This document shows positions 17,054-25,601 of a stretch of DNA of 37,381 nt, one piece after another. The stretch covers positions 1 through 37,381 of the forward strand of contig CAYGZL010000118.1 of assembly GCA_964354345.1 (NCBI GenBank), written 5' to 3'. The stretch's first letter is position 1; each line of letters begins with the position of its first letter. The notes beneath the pieces were generated by a model that made no database searches, had not been told where the DNA came from, and saw only the letters and a program-made list of their open reading frames with translations. Made by a program: the position numbers and the translations under genes. Origin of the DNA: CAYGZL01 sp964354345. GTDB taxonomy: Bacteria > Chloroflexota > Anaerolineae > Anaerolineales > UBA4823.

Positions 17054-18490
17054 CTATAAATCATCTACACGCAGATGAACGGCAGGATCGCCGAGGACCA
17101 CATACCCCTCGGCGTCGTTTCGCTCGATCCAGCAAGCTGCCAACTCATCCTCAGCGATCACCTCACCAGATGATTTCCGCTCCAAGAGATCAGTCAGATT
17201 TGTCGAGAGAACGGTGTATCTTTCATTAATGTTTTTTACTGCATAGCCAACCGGCAACCCTTCCAGGATGCGTCCGATGGTGTTGCGCAGCGGCTTGATC
17301 TGCGCACCAGCCTCCGCTGTGGCAATCGAATAGCCCCAGGCGCGTTCGACATGTCCGATGACCGCCAGGGCGGCGCCGGATGGATGCGAAAGCAAGGCCT
17401 TGGGCAGCGCAGCGATGAAGGCGTTGGGGGCAATGGGGGGCGGTGCTTTGCCCGGCTTGTGGATGAAGCGATCACGCGCCGGGGTTCCCGCGCCGTAACA
17501 AGCGAAATGGAAGGTGATTAATCCCTGCAGGCGCGCATCTGGGGGCAGGTTGGCAGCCGAGAAATAATGCGCCGGGTTGATCTTCCCGAAACCAGGCCAA
17601 TCCTGGCACAGCAGCGCCCCCTGCCTGGCGAGCTGGTCTACGTGCCCATTCGGCCAACCGACTCCGTGACTGGCGGTGAATAAGAAGGCGGGCGGCAATA
17701 CGTCTGGCGGTGGTGCAAAAATCTGGGTCAGCGCCGCCTGGGTCGCGCCAGCTGCGATGTATTTCGCCACTTGAAAATTCATGTCCTGGGCGATCCCCGG
17801 CGTGGCAGCCTCATTCCCCAGTGCAGGAACGCCATCCGCCAGGGGTGTGACGAGTTGGTCGGCGCTCAGTTGAGTGGCGGTATCAAATTTGTGGCGGGTG
17901 CCAAAAAAGACAGCCTGGCGGGCATTCGGGATAAAGGCAGCGGTTTCGTAAGCAATCACCGACTGCACATAAGCCTGATATTCAGCGACGGTATCGAAGT
18001 GTAACCGGCCGACGGCATACTCGATATCGAGCAGATGACCGAAGTTAAACGGGATACGCGCCGGGCTGCCCACCAGCAGCAGGTAAAAGGGCACTTTCAA
18101 CGGATCGCTGGCGCCAGGCGCGCTGCCATAACGGCCCAAGAAGTCCTTGAGTGAATCGTTTTGACGATATTCCATCACCTTCACCAACTGATCGTTGCCG
18201 ATCCTATCCCGGCGATGGCGGATCAGAGGTTGGAGGGCGGATTTTACCGCATCATTCTCGTCCTGGTGGAAGACAATCCCCCATCCGACCTCCTGGATAT
18301 TGGTCCAATCATGGTCAACCCCATAGAATATCGAGCTAAACACCTCTGCCATGTGAGCCAACCAACCGAGCAGACCTTTATCGGATTCACCGGTGACATA
18401 AGAGAGCAGTTGCCCGGGTGTGCGCGGCCTGACCAGGTATTGGCCGGTGACCCCGTTAATCCCATTGATGTAGATTTTCGCTTCAGGCAT
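17054..18490 (-). CDS. Caspase/gingipain-like (clan CD) cysteine peptidase, catalytic dyad intact
   Basis: This is a 478-residue protein. The N-terminus carries 'INGINGVTGQYLVRP', shared with the paralogue at 19859. A conserved block follows: 'GWGIVF', 'KVPFYLLLVGSPARIPF', 'EYAVGRLHFDT'. The catalytic part shows His275 in 'FTASHGVGWPNG' and Cys331 in 'FHFACYGAGTP', the clan CD arrangement of a His-Gly and a later Cys-Gly after hydrophobic strands, as in C25/caspase-like peptidases. The C-terminal 'YVVLGDPAVHL' resembles the end of gingipain-type domains. The start ATG 18490 follows AAGGAGGTCC. It sits between the MBL hydrolase and the papain-like protease. The substrate is unknown; the related proteins on the plus arm are candidate partners or targets. 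Confidence 0.8.
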   Translation of the reverse strand: MPEAKIYINGINGVTGQYLVRPRTPGQLLSYVTGESDKGLLGWLAHMAEVFSSIFYGVDHDWTNIQEVGWGIVFHQDENDAVKSALQPLIRHRRDRIGNDQLVKVMEYRQNDSLKDFLGRYGSAPGASDPLKVPFYLLLVGSPARIPFNFGHLLDIEYAVGRLHFDTVAEYQAYVQSVIAYETAAFIPNARQAVFFGTRHKFDTATQLSADQLVTPLADGVPALGNEAATPGIAQDMNFQVAKYIAAGATQAALTQIFAPPPDVLPPAFLFTASHGVGWPNGHVDQLARQGALLCQDWPGFGKINPAHYFSAANLPPDARLQGLITFHFACYGAGTPARDRFIHKPGKAPPPIAPNAFIAALPKALLSHPSGAALAVIGHVERAWGYSIATAEAGAQIKPLRNTIGRILEGLPVGYAVKNINERYTVLSTNLTDLLERKSSGEVIAEDELAACWIERNDAEGYVVLGDPAVHLRVDDL

Positions 18491-18512
18491 AGGACCTCCT
18501 TATCTGGTGGTG

Positions 18513-19649
18513 CTATACAACGAGGGAATGGCTATCCGGTGAAAGGAAGGTCAGAGAATAACCACTGGTTTCAGGGGGGTACTGCTTAACCAGCGCTTTC
18601 GTGTTTGCATTGGGATTGGCGATGAATAGATCCACATGAGCGCCACGCGCCATGGCTGACTCGACGATCCAGACCAGAGTCTGGAGATCTGGGTTACCGT
18701 CGTTCTTGTGCTTGCCGGCGGGAATAACATACTGGCGGGCGGGCACCTTGCGGTAAAACTCCTGGCTGGAATTCCGCTCGCTGCCATGATGCGGTACTTT
18801 GAGCACATCGACAGGGCATGTGCCATCCGGGTTGGCCAGACCGGTTTGCTGGATGCCGACCAGGACATCGTCGCCCCGACCATCGCCAGTCAGCAGGATG
18901 CGCCGCCCAGGGATCTCAGCCAGGAACATAATGCTGCTCAGGTTGGATACGCTCTTGTCAATCTGACGCGCCTCACGCACTGCGCTGGCTGCGAAGGGAT
19001 CAGCTTTGTGTTTGGTGTACCATTTTAGCCAATCCTTGCGATAGCGTTCGAGATTCGGTTGCAGTGGACCGAGCACCCACAATCTCAAGTCATCCATTAC
19101 CACCGGGCGTGGGGCGGTTTCCGGGGTAACCAACCGCTGAGTGAACCCCTGGTTGAGTGGGATTTCTAAAATCCTGGCCGCCTTTAAGAGATCCTCGCCT
19201 TGGGAGATGCTGTAGGCGATACTCTGCATCATACCACTCGCCACAGGACTGGCCAGGTAAGCCAGGAAAGGTTGCACCTGGTCGCTATCGCCAACCACAC
19301 CCGGGCGGAAGGTGTTGTACCACAATTCATCCACGGGGATGACTGGCTGCCCACCGCTATTGCGCGCCTGGGCAATATCAGCCATCAAATCAACCAGCCC
19401 AACCACGTGATCTTCATCGATGTGGGACAAAATTACCAGATCCAGGCGACCATTGTGAGCATTGATATCTTGCAGTACGGATTTCAAATGATGATCGTAG
19501 ATACCATCCGGACCCCCATCGATTAAGATGTAGCGATTATTGCCATTCTGGTTTGATTCGAGGATCAAACAATCGCCATAATCAGCCTGCACCATACGCA
19601 ACCACAAGCCTGGTGCGTCAGCAGAAGCAGGTTGCCAAAGAGTACCCAT
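18513..19649 (-). CDS. MBL-fold metallohydrolase (ComEC/Rec2-like beta-lactamase domain)
   Basis: A 378-residue soluble protein. It shows 'YGDCLIL' and 'YILIDGG', metal-site motif 'LSHIDEDHVVGL' (His76, Asp78, Asp80, His81), 'ILLTGDGRGDD' with its metal-bridging Asp, and 'VLKVPHHGSERNSS'. This is the metallo-beta-lactamase fold in the form related to the C-terminal domain of ComEC. The second His of the usual HxHxDH is Asp, as in many stand-alone ComEC-like hydrolases. Members can be nucleases, phosphodiesterases or other hydrolases; the substrate is unknown. It is the first gene of the minus-strand arm, has AAGGAGGAAG before its ATG at 19649, and faces the divergent promoter region. Confidence 0.85.
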   Translation of the reverse strand: MGTLWQPASADAPGLWLRMVQADYGDCLILESNQNGNNRYILIDGGPDGIYDHHLKSVLQDINAHNGRLDLVILSHIDEDHVVGLVDLMADIAQARNSGGQPVIPVDELWYNTFRPGVVGDSDQVQPFLAYLASPVASGMMQSIAYSISQGEDLLKAARILEIPLNQGFTQRLVTPETAPRPVVMDDLRLWVLGPLQPNLERYRKDWLKWYTKHKADPFAASAVREARQIDKSVSNLSSIMFLAEIPGRRILLTGDGRGDDVLVGIQQTGLANPDGTCPVDVLKVPHHGSERNSSQEFYRKVPARQYVIPAGKHKNDGNPDLQTLVWIVESAMARGAHVDLFIANPNANTKALVKQYPPETSGYSLTFLSPDSHSLVV

Positions 19650-19679
19650 GCGCTTCCTCCTTTCATGGACGATACTAAA

Positions 19680-19707
19680 ATTGTAGCAAAAAACGAGAAA
19701 AATGCAA
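19680..19707 (-). promoter_or_regulatory. Second candidate promoter for the minus-strand arm
   Basis: On the reverse strand TTGCAT (19702-19707) and TACAAT (19680-19685) are separated by 16 bases, about 30 bases before the MBL start. It is weaker than the distal candidate and is listed as an alternative or tandem promoter. Confidence 0.35.
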
Positions 19708-19721
19708 CAGGTATTAAGCAG

Positions 19722-19751
19722 ATTATAGCACTACTTTTCAGCCTAAATCAA
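19722..19751 (-). promoter_or_regulatory. Candidate sigma-70-type promoter for the minus-strand arm
   Basis: On the reverse strand TTGATT (19746-19751) and a perfect TATAAT (19722-19727) are separated by 18 bases. Transcription would start near 19715 and read the MBL, caspase-like, papain-like and M23 genes. The surrounding region is markedly AT-rich compared with the flanking genes. Confidence 0.55.
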
Positions 19752-19790
19752 TCCAAATTGTAGTAAACATATTAATCTTTGCATATCTTC

Positions 19791-19820
19791 TTGACACATT
19801 AACTCAAAATATGCTACTAT
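19791..19820 (+). promoter_or_regulatory. Candidate sigma-70-type promoter for the plus-strand arm
   Basis: A perfect TTGACA at 19791-19796 and TACTAT at 19815-19820 are separated by 18 bases, giving a start near 19827. This rules out the upstream ATG at 19811, which would fall at the edge of the -10 box, and supports ATG 19859 as the true start of the first gene. Together with the reverse-strand candidates it makes a divergent promoter region of about 200 bases. Confidence 0.65.
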
Positions 19821-19858
19821 ATTGCAGGGGCAATTGGTACCAGGCAAGGAGGCAGACG

Positions 19859-22153
19859 ATGTCAGACGATGAAAAGGATGATGTGTTAACGTTCAATGGG
19901 CTGAATGCCACAACTGGTCAGTACCTGATCCCACCTGTCAGCCTGTCCGGGTTGCGCGATCGGGCTTACCAGCTTTCCAATCAACAAGTCTGGGGGAATG
20001 CAGATCACCGCGACGACCTGGAGGGTCGCGCTGACCAGGCCGCGGCGGACTTTCGACTGGCTGCCTTTATTGATCCGAAAAATTTAGCCGCCACTGGTTG
20101 GGGAATCATCTTCCCGGCAGCCGCTGATAGCGCACAGGTGGACGTCATCCTTGAAGCACTGGACGACCTGGTCAAGCTTCGCCAGGGACAGGCCAAAGAA
20201 CGCTACAAGCTTTACCGCGCTGGCGCGGGATATCGTCAAGGGGAAACGGGACGCGAGTTTGCCGCACGACATGGCGTTCAACCCGGTTCGGTCAGGGGCG
20301 ATAAAGTGCCCTATTACCTGTTGATCGTGGCGGATCCGCAAAGCATTCCCTTCCAATTTCAATATGAGTTGGATGTACAATTTGCCGTCGGGCGGATTTA
20401 CTTCGATACATTAGATGAGTACGCCCAATATGCACGGAGCGTGGCGCTTGCAGAAAGCGAGACTCAACCAGTCCAACTGGCGCGCCGGGCGGTTTTCTTC
20501 GGCGTCGCCAACGGGGTGCAAACCCAGAAAGAGCTGGACTCAGAGAACCCCCTGGCAAGAGTGGACAAAGCCACCCAACTCAGCTATCGCAGCCTGGTAC
20601 AACCGCTCTATCAATTCGCGACGGAACAATCAAAGGAGAATGGCTGGCAGGTAGAGCTGGTAGCATGGCAAGATGCCACCAAAGCCCGCCTGCAGCGCCT
20701 GATGGGCGGCGACCAAACCCCGGCGCTGCTGTTTACCGCCAGCCACGGGCTGGGATTTCCTTACGGTCATCCCGGACAATATCCCTTTCAGGGATCCCTG
20801 GTTTGTCAGGATTGGCCAGGACCGCGCACGCCTGCTGGAGATCTCCCCCGCGACTGGTACCTGGGGGCGGAAGATATTGGCAGCGAAGCCAGCCTGCTGG
20901 GCAGCGTGGCGTTTTTCTTCGCCTGCTTCGGCGCCGGCACGCCGTATTGGGACGATTTTGCCGCGGCGGAAAATAAGGACCGCCAGGCGTTGGCTCATCG
21001 CGCCTTCCTGGCAGCTTTACCCAGGCGGCTGCTCAGTCACCCACGCGGTGGCGCTCTGGCAGTGATCGGGCATGTCGAGCGCGCCTGGGGGTATTCTTTT
21101 AAGTGGAAAGGCACTGACGCCGAGCCCGAGTCGTTCAAGGATGTGCTGGTTGAACTGATGGCAGGTCTACCGGTCGGGCATGCCATGGAATATATCAACG
21201 ATCGCTATGCGACCATTGCCACCGATCTGATCCAGCCGTTAGACGACTTGCGCTACGATAAAAACTACGATCCGTATAAGATTTCCTGGCTGTGGATCGC
21301 CAATAATGACGCCCGCGGATATGCCATCCTTGGCGACCCGGCAGTGAAAATCCCGCTGGCGCCTAAAGAAACAACCATTGATATACGACCCGGGCTGGAA
21401 GCAGTCACCCACCGCGCTGGACGCCTGCCAGCGGTGCTGGTGATCAATTCAGTCGAAGCCACTGAGAAAACGACTGTTCAGGAAGAGATCGCTCAACACA
21501 CCGAAGCCACTGAATTCAGCCCGGTTGCGGAAAAACCGAACTCTTCACCTGCGAATGACCAGGCAGGAGCTCCAGTGAGTGTCGATAAAACGCCAGCAGG
21601 GGTCGATAGCGCGCCGCCCACCCAAAAGCTGGTTTCTCAGGAAAGGTTTACAGGAACCCAGACGGCACCAACCCGCCCTGGATCTCTTTCAGCCATGGAT
21701 GGGCTGGCCCTGGCTTTACAGGTCTATACCAGTGACGCGCCGGTGAATTATTCCATGGGGGACGACGGTATGTCCTTCAGTATCCAGGATGACGCCAAAA
21801 ACGCGGTCAAGTCGGTGGTCCAGAATCTCCATGGCGCGCTGCAAACCCTATCTAAACAGTTGCTGGACGCCGCCGAAAAAATGCTCACCCTGGAGGTGAC
21901 TACCAGCCTGGTGCAGGACCTGAATACATTCGATCCCTTGAAAACAGATGGTGAGAAGCCTGATGTGCGCTTCAAGACCACGATCAGCGCGACTGGCAAT
22001 ATCCAGGTATTCCTGCCCAGCCAGGCTAAATCAATTGATGAGGTTTTGCTACAAGTGCACAAGGATATGGTGGCGCAGGCGCTGGCTAACCGCACGGAAA
22101 CTGTCAAGACTGTCGGAGAGCTGGTCGCCAGCCTGTTCACCTCTGGAAAGTAA
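19859..22153 (+). CDS. Caspase/gingipain-like (clan CD) cysteine peptidase with C-terminal accessory domain
   Basis: A 764-residue protein from ATG 19859 (AAGGAGG upstream). The N-terminal 'FNGLNATTGQYLIPP' matches that of the minus-strand paralogue. The conserved block 'GWGIIF', 'KVPYYLLIVADPQSIPF', 'QFAVGRIYFDT' leads to the peptidase core with His296 ('FTASHGLGFPYG') and Cys356 ('FFACFGAGTP'), both intact. The core ends near residue 510 ('YAILGDPAVKIPL'). A Ser/Pro/Thr-rich linker of about 120 residues follows, then a C-terminal domain (about 645-760) that resembles the stand-alone 114-residue protein encoded at 22985. The linker is a natural place for proteolytic processing. It is the first gene of the nine-gene plus-strand arm and ends five bases before the next gene. 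Confidence 0.8.
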   Translation: MSDDEKDDVLTFNGLNATTGQYLIPPVSLSGLRDRAYQLSNQQVWGNADHRDDLEGRADQAAADFRLAAFIDPKNLAATGWGIIFPAAADSAQVDVILEALDDLVKLRQGQAKERYKLYRAGAGYRQGETGREFAARHGVQPGSVRGDKVPYYLLIVADPQSIPFQFQYELDVQFAVGRIYFDTLDEYAQYARSVALAESETQPVQLARRAVFFGVANGVQTQKELDSENPLARVDKATQLSYRSLVQPLYQFATEQSKENGWQVELVAWQDATKARLQRLMGGDQTPALLFTASHGLGFPYGHPGQYPFQGSLVCQDWPGPRTPAGDLPRDWYLGAEDIGSEASLLGSVAFFFACFGAGTPYWDDFAAAENKDRQALAHRAFLAALPRRLLSHPRGGALAVIGHVERAWGYSFKWKGTDAEPESFKDVLVELMAGLPVGHAMEYINDRYATIATDLIQPLDDLRYDKNYDPYKISWLWIANNDARGYAILGDPAVKIPLAPKETTIDIRPGLEAVTHRAGRLPAVLVINSVEATEKTTVQEEIAQHTEATEFSPVAEKPNSSPANDQAGAPVSVDKTPAGVDSAPPTQKLVSQERFTGTQTAPTRPGSLSAMDGLALALQVYTSDAPVNYSMGDDGMSFSIQDDAKNAVKSVVQNLHGALQTLSKQLLDAAEKMLTLEVTTSLVQDLNTFDPLKTDGEKPDVRFKTTISATGNIQVFLPSQAKSIDEVLLQVHKDMVAQALANRTETVKTVGELVASLFTSGK

Positions 22154-22158
22154 ATCCT

Positions 22159-22941
22159 ATGGCTGAAGCAGCGACCTTCCGCCTGGTCACACCGGGCGAG
22201 CCAGCCTTACTTGATGCACTCGACTTGTGGCAGATTGGCTCTCACCCAGAAGCCGCGGCTGGAAGTTCCCAGCCGTCTTGCCTGGTTTGGCGGGCCGATC
22301 TGCCCCAAAATCCCGACGAGGCGCAAACTGCGCTGACCAATCATGCCCGAGCATTAACCCAGACCAATCGGGCGCTTGCGGTCGCGGATATTCTATTAGA
22401 GAGTGACTTAATCACAGTGCAGGATGTGCGCGGCACGCCGTCCCATTACAGTCTGGGGTTAAGTGCTGATGAAGACCGTCTGGCGATCCTGGCGGGCGGC
22501 CTGGCGCATCAGCCTGAGCCAGTCGAATTCTCCACCAGCAGACGGGACGCGCGTTCGGACGAGATCGAGACGGTGAATACAATCGGGCGCTTTACCGGTC
22601 TGGTTCAGCGCCTGGTAGGTCAAATCAACCTGGTAGAAAGCGTCAGCGCAGGACGGCGTACTGGTCTGACCCGGCTGGAGTGGCCTGGCGGATTACAGAC
22701 CTGGTGGGCGCCTGGCAGCCCACCTGCCTCGATTCCCCTGCATCTGCAGTTACTTGAGCAGGCATTGGCGACTCGCCAGGCCTGGATGCGTTTCTGGATG
22801 TTGATCTGCAGTACAACTGTAAAAATCGGATTGGCAATCGCCAGCGGGCCTTTCTTACCTGTCGCGCTCTTTACAGCGTTCAAGTACCTGCGCAAATTAG
22901 TTGAGCAAGCCCGCATGCTCAGACTGCCTGCGCCAGGATAA
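22159..22941 (+). CDS. Unknown protein with hydrophobic C-terminal region
   Basis: A 260-residue protein I cannot assign to a family. Residues 1-205 are soluble and mixed alpha/beta. Residues about 212-245 are strongly hydrophobic: 'RFWMLICSTTVKIGLAIA' then 'GPFLPVALFTAFKYLRK', compatible with a membrane hairpin or a single long membrane segment with a basic end. There is no signal peptide. The gene begins five bases after the caspase-like gene, so it is almost certainly co-translated with it. In a protease-containing operon such a protein could be a membrane-acting effector or a membrane anchor for the peptidase; this is inference from position and hydrophobicity only. Confidence 0.7.
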   Translation: MAEAATFRLVTPGEPALLDALDLWQIGSHPEAAAGSSQPSCLVWRADLPQNPDEAQTALTNHARALTQTNRALAVADILLESDLITVQDVRGTPSHYSLGLSADEDRLAILAGGLAHQPEPVEFSTSRRDARSDEIETVNTIGRFTGLVQRLVGQINLVESVSAGRRTGLTRLEWPGGLQTWWAPGSPPASIPLHLQLLEQALATRQAWMRFWMLICSTTVKIGLAIASGPFLPVALFTAFKYLRKLVEQARMLRLPAPG

Positions 22942-22984
22942 TTCCATATAAACACAAGACATTGAAGTCATTCAGGAGGTTCAG

Positions 22985-23329
22985 ATGAGTAACGGAACCA
23001 GCGAATTGATCGAAGCATTGAAGAAGGCGGGGCAGGCTCTGGCCAAACAGATCACCGACGCTTCCGAATTAACGGTCGAAACCCTGTGGGTGGTGGCCGA
23101 CGAGAATGGCGAGGTCAAATGGCATGACGCAAAACCCGTCGCCCGGACCACGATTCAGTTGGATGGGGACAGCACACTGATTGTGCCCGTCAAGCTGGTC
23201 GGCGAGCAGATGATTATACAACAGGAGTTGCTGACAATCCACGAGAGCAACGTGCAAAATGCACGCCTTTACCGCGAAAAGATCTATGAAATGATTATGG
23301 AAGCGATAAAAGAAATCAGCGGACGTTAA
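22985..23329 (+). CDS. Small protein related to the C-terminal domain of the caspase-like peptidase
   Basis: A 114-residue soluble protein behind a strong AGGAGGTTCAG-ATG. It has an N-terminal amphipathic helix, a beta-rich middle and a C-terminal helix. Its pattern resembles the last 115 residues of the peptidase two genes upstream: 'LAKQITDASELTVE' against 'LSKQLLDAAEKMLTLEV', and 'TTIQLDGDSTLIVPVK' against 'TTISATGNIQVFLPSQ', followed in both by a His-containing helical stretch. It therefore looks like a free copy of an accessory or interaction domain, perhaps an adaptor, inhibitor or decoy for the peptidase. The similarity is by eye and weak. No named family. Confidence 0.7.
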   Translation: MSNGTSELIEALKKAGQALAKQITDASELTVETLWVVADENGEVKWHDAKPVARTTIQLDGDSTLIVPVKLVGEQMIIQQELLTIHESNVQNARLYREKIYEMIMEAIKEISGR

Positions 23330-23348
23330 CCTACCGCCAGGCGAATAA

Positions 23349-25601
23349 ATGACTGAATATGCTGATTTATATCTGCTTCTCTCCAGCCCGACCACCGGGC
23401 AGTACCAGGCTGAGCTGCGCTATTTCCAACCGGAAGATCTGACGGATAAAGGTTCTGCCGTAGCCGCGGTGCGCTTCGATTTTGATGCCCTGGCTACGGC
23501 TACACGATCACCGCTCGTTTATGGCAAACTTCTTTGCCAGGCCATCTTTACCGCTCCCGTCTTGAGTGCTTATTTTCTCCGTGCAAGAAGCAACGCCCAG
23601 GGCTATGGGCAGGAGCTGCGCCTGCGTATTCAGATCGACCGCAGCGCCCTGCCTCTGCAGGATCTACGCTGGGAAACCTTGCGCGATCCGACCCAGACGG
23701 ATGCTGATTGCGCAGCTTTCCTGGCGGTGGACGCCAACCAACCTTTCTCGCGCTTTCTGCCCAGCGAGGACTGGTCGCGAGTGGACCTGCGCCCGCGGGG
23801 CCACCTGAAAGCCTTGATCTTCATCGCCAACCCGGACGAGCTGAACCAGCCGAATGGATTGCACCTGGACGGGCAGAAATTAGTCCGTGTGGACGTAGCC
23901 GGTGAAATTCAGCGCGCCACACACGGCTTAATTGAAGGACCCAAAGACCAGGGGATTACCGACCTGCCTCAGGTACGATTCATGGCGCGGACTGATTTAC
24001 CCCTCGGCGTCCAAGCTGTTCCCGCCAGCCTCAAGAACCTGATCACGTTCCTGAGCCAGGATCAGGGCTGCGATATGCTCTATCTGGTCTGTCATGGGGC
24101 GTTGCTGCCAGAGAATCCGTTGGATCCGAAAAGCCCCCAACGCCCATTCCTCTTGCTAGAGAATGATGACGGCAGCTATGACCGGCGTGATGCCACCGAG
24201 CTGGTGAACTACATTCGTTACATGCCAGCGGCCCTGCGTCCACGCCTGGTCGTGCTGGCCTCGTGCCAGAGCGGTGGGAAGGGCAAGGTGCCGGATGCGC
24301 CTGCTGATGAAGAAGAGCGCAGCTACGATGGCGGCGCTCTGGCCGCGCTCGGTCCACAGCTCGTGCTAGCAGGGATCCCCGCGGTAATCGCAATGCAGGA
24401 TAACATTAAAATGGCGACCGTAGCGCAGTTCACCCCGGCTTTCTTCACTGAGCTGCTGCGTAGTGGACAGGTGGACAAAGCCATGGCGGTGGCGCGCAAT
24501 CTAATCCAGGGGCAATCGGACTGGTGGGCACCGGTGCTGTACCTGCGCTTGCGCGGCGGGCGGTTGTGGTACGATAGCGGCTACGCAGCCAGCGGCGGTG
24601 GCTTCAACGCCTGGCAGGGCGTCACTACCAGTTTGAAACGCGGTCGCTGCACGCCGGTCCTGGGCAGTGGCATGTTGGAGTTCCTGACCGGTTCACTTCA
24701 TGAACTGGCGCGCCGCTGGGCTGGCAGTAGCTACCCCTTCGAGCAATATAACCGGGAGCAATTGCCTCAGGTGGCGCAATACCTGGCGTCTTCGCAGGGA
24801 GAAGGTTTACCGTACGAAGCCTTGTTGGATTTCTTCGTCAGCGAGTTGAAAACCCGCTTTAAGGACGACCTGCCGGCTGACCTGTTGCATACAGATACCC
24901 AGGGTTTGGATACCTATGAAATTGCCAGGCACTGTATGGCGATGATCGGCGCAATCGGCGTAAAACGCCGCACTCAAAATCCTCTCGATGAGTATACCAT
25001 CCTGGCGAAGCAGCCCATTCCCATCTATATCACCGCCAATCCAGACTGCCTGCTGGAAGATGCGTTGAGCGAACAAGGCAAACAGCCCCAATCGGTGTAT
25101 TTTTGTTGGAAAAGCAGCCTGATCACCCCCAAGACGGCTGAGGTTTACCAGAACCTGGTAAAACCGACCAGGGATAAACCCCTGGTCTATCATCTGTACG
25201 GCAGGCTGGATGAACCGCAATCGCTGGTGCTGACTGAGGACGATTATTTTGACTTCATGATGGGCGTCAACCGCACCGATGCCCAATTACGCATCCCGGA
25301 GTGGGTGACCCTGGCCTGGGAACAGAACGCACTGCTTTTCCTCGGCTTCCAGATGAGTGATTGGAATTTTCGTGTTCTGTTCCGCAGCATCCTGAATGAA
25401 GACCGGCGCAAATCGAAGCAGCGCACGCTGCGCTCGGTGGCGGTACAACTGCAACCTGGCGACGATAACCTGCAGCCAGAGCGGGCTGCACATTTTTTGG
25501 AAACTTTCTTTGGGGAAAACAAGCTCAACGTTTACTGGGGCGCCGCCGAGGATTACTTGCGTGACCTTGCAGCGCGTCAATCCCAAGGAGGTCCGTCATG
25601 A
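23349..25601 (+). CDS. CHAT peptidase fused to a SIR2-like domain (copy A)
   Basis: A 750-residue protein. Residues 1-150 form an N-terminal region with 'SSPTTGQYQAELRYF' and 'IDRSALPLQDLRWETLRD', typical of proteins that precede CHAT domains. CHAT (caspase HetF associated with TPRs) spans about 150-410, with His249 ('YLVCHGALLP') and Cys306 ('VVLASCQSGG'), both catalytic residues present. Residues 425-745 match SIR2-like domains: 'TPVLGSGM', 'YITANPDCLLEDAL', 'SLVLTEDDYFDFM', 'LLFLGFQMSDWNFRVLF'. The usual Leu-His-Gly motif is 'LYG' (Tyr618), so NAD hydrolysis is doubtful. The stop overlaps the next start as ATGA (25598-25601). It is 69% of a module duplicated downstream at 29908-36047 only in the loose sense that both pair CHAT-SIR2 with nSTAND. 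Confidence 0.85.
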   Translation: MTEYADLYLLLSSPTTGQYQAELRYFQPEDLTDKGSAVAAVRFDFDALATATRSPLVYGKLLCQAIFTAPVLSAYFLRARSNAQGYGQELRLRIQIDRSALPLQDLRWETLRDPTQTDADCAAFLAVDANQPFSRFLPSEDWSRVDLRPRGHLKALIFIANPDELNQPNGLHLDGQKLVRVDVAGEIQRATHGLIEGPKDQGITDLPQVRFMARTDLPLGVQAVPASLKNLITFLSQDQGCDMLYLVCHGALLPENPLDPKSPQRPFLLLENDDGSYDRRDATELVNYIRYMPAALRPRLVVLASCQSGGKGKVPDAPADEEERSYDGGALAALGPQLVLAGIPAVIAMQDNIKMATVAQFTPAFFTELLRSGQVDKAMAVARNLIQGQSDWWAPVLYLRLRGGRLWYDSGYAASGGGFNAWQGVTTSLKRGRCTPVLGSGMLEFLTGSLHELARRWAGSSYPFEQYNREQLPQVAQYLASSQGEGLPYEALLDFFVSELKTRFKDDLPADLLHTDTQGLDTYEIARHCMAMIGAIGVKRRTQNPLDEYTILAKQPIPIYITANPDCLLEDALSEQGKQPQSVYFCWKSSLITPKTAEVYQNLVKPTRDKPLVYHLYGRLDEPQSLVLTEDDYFDFMMGVNRTDAQLRIPEWVTLAWEQNALLFLGFQMSDWNFRVLFRSILNEDRRKSKQRTLRSVAVQLQPGDDNLQPERAAHFLETFFGENKLNVYWGAAEDYLRDLAARQSQGGPS

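Noticed and set aside
19811..19858. Upstream in-frame ATG as start of the 764-residue caspase-like protein
   Set aside because: It falls at the -10 box of a strong promoter, and the ATG at 19859 has a proper AAGGAGG.
22159..22941. Call of gasdermin for the hydrophobic protein next to the caspase-like gene
   Set aside because: Position and hydrophobicity fit, but I see no sequence resemblance to gasdermins.
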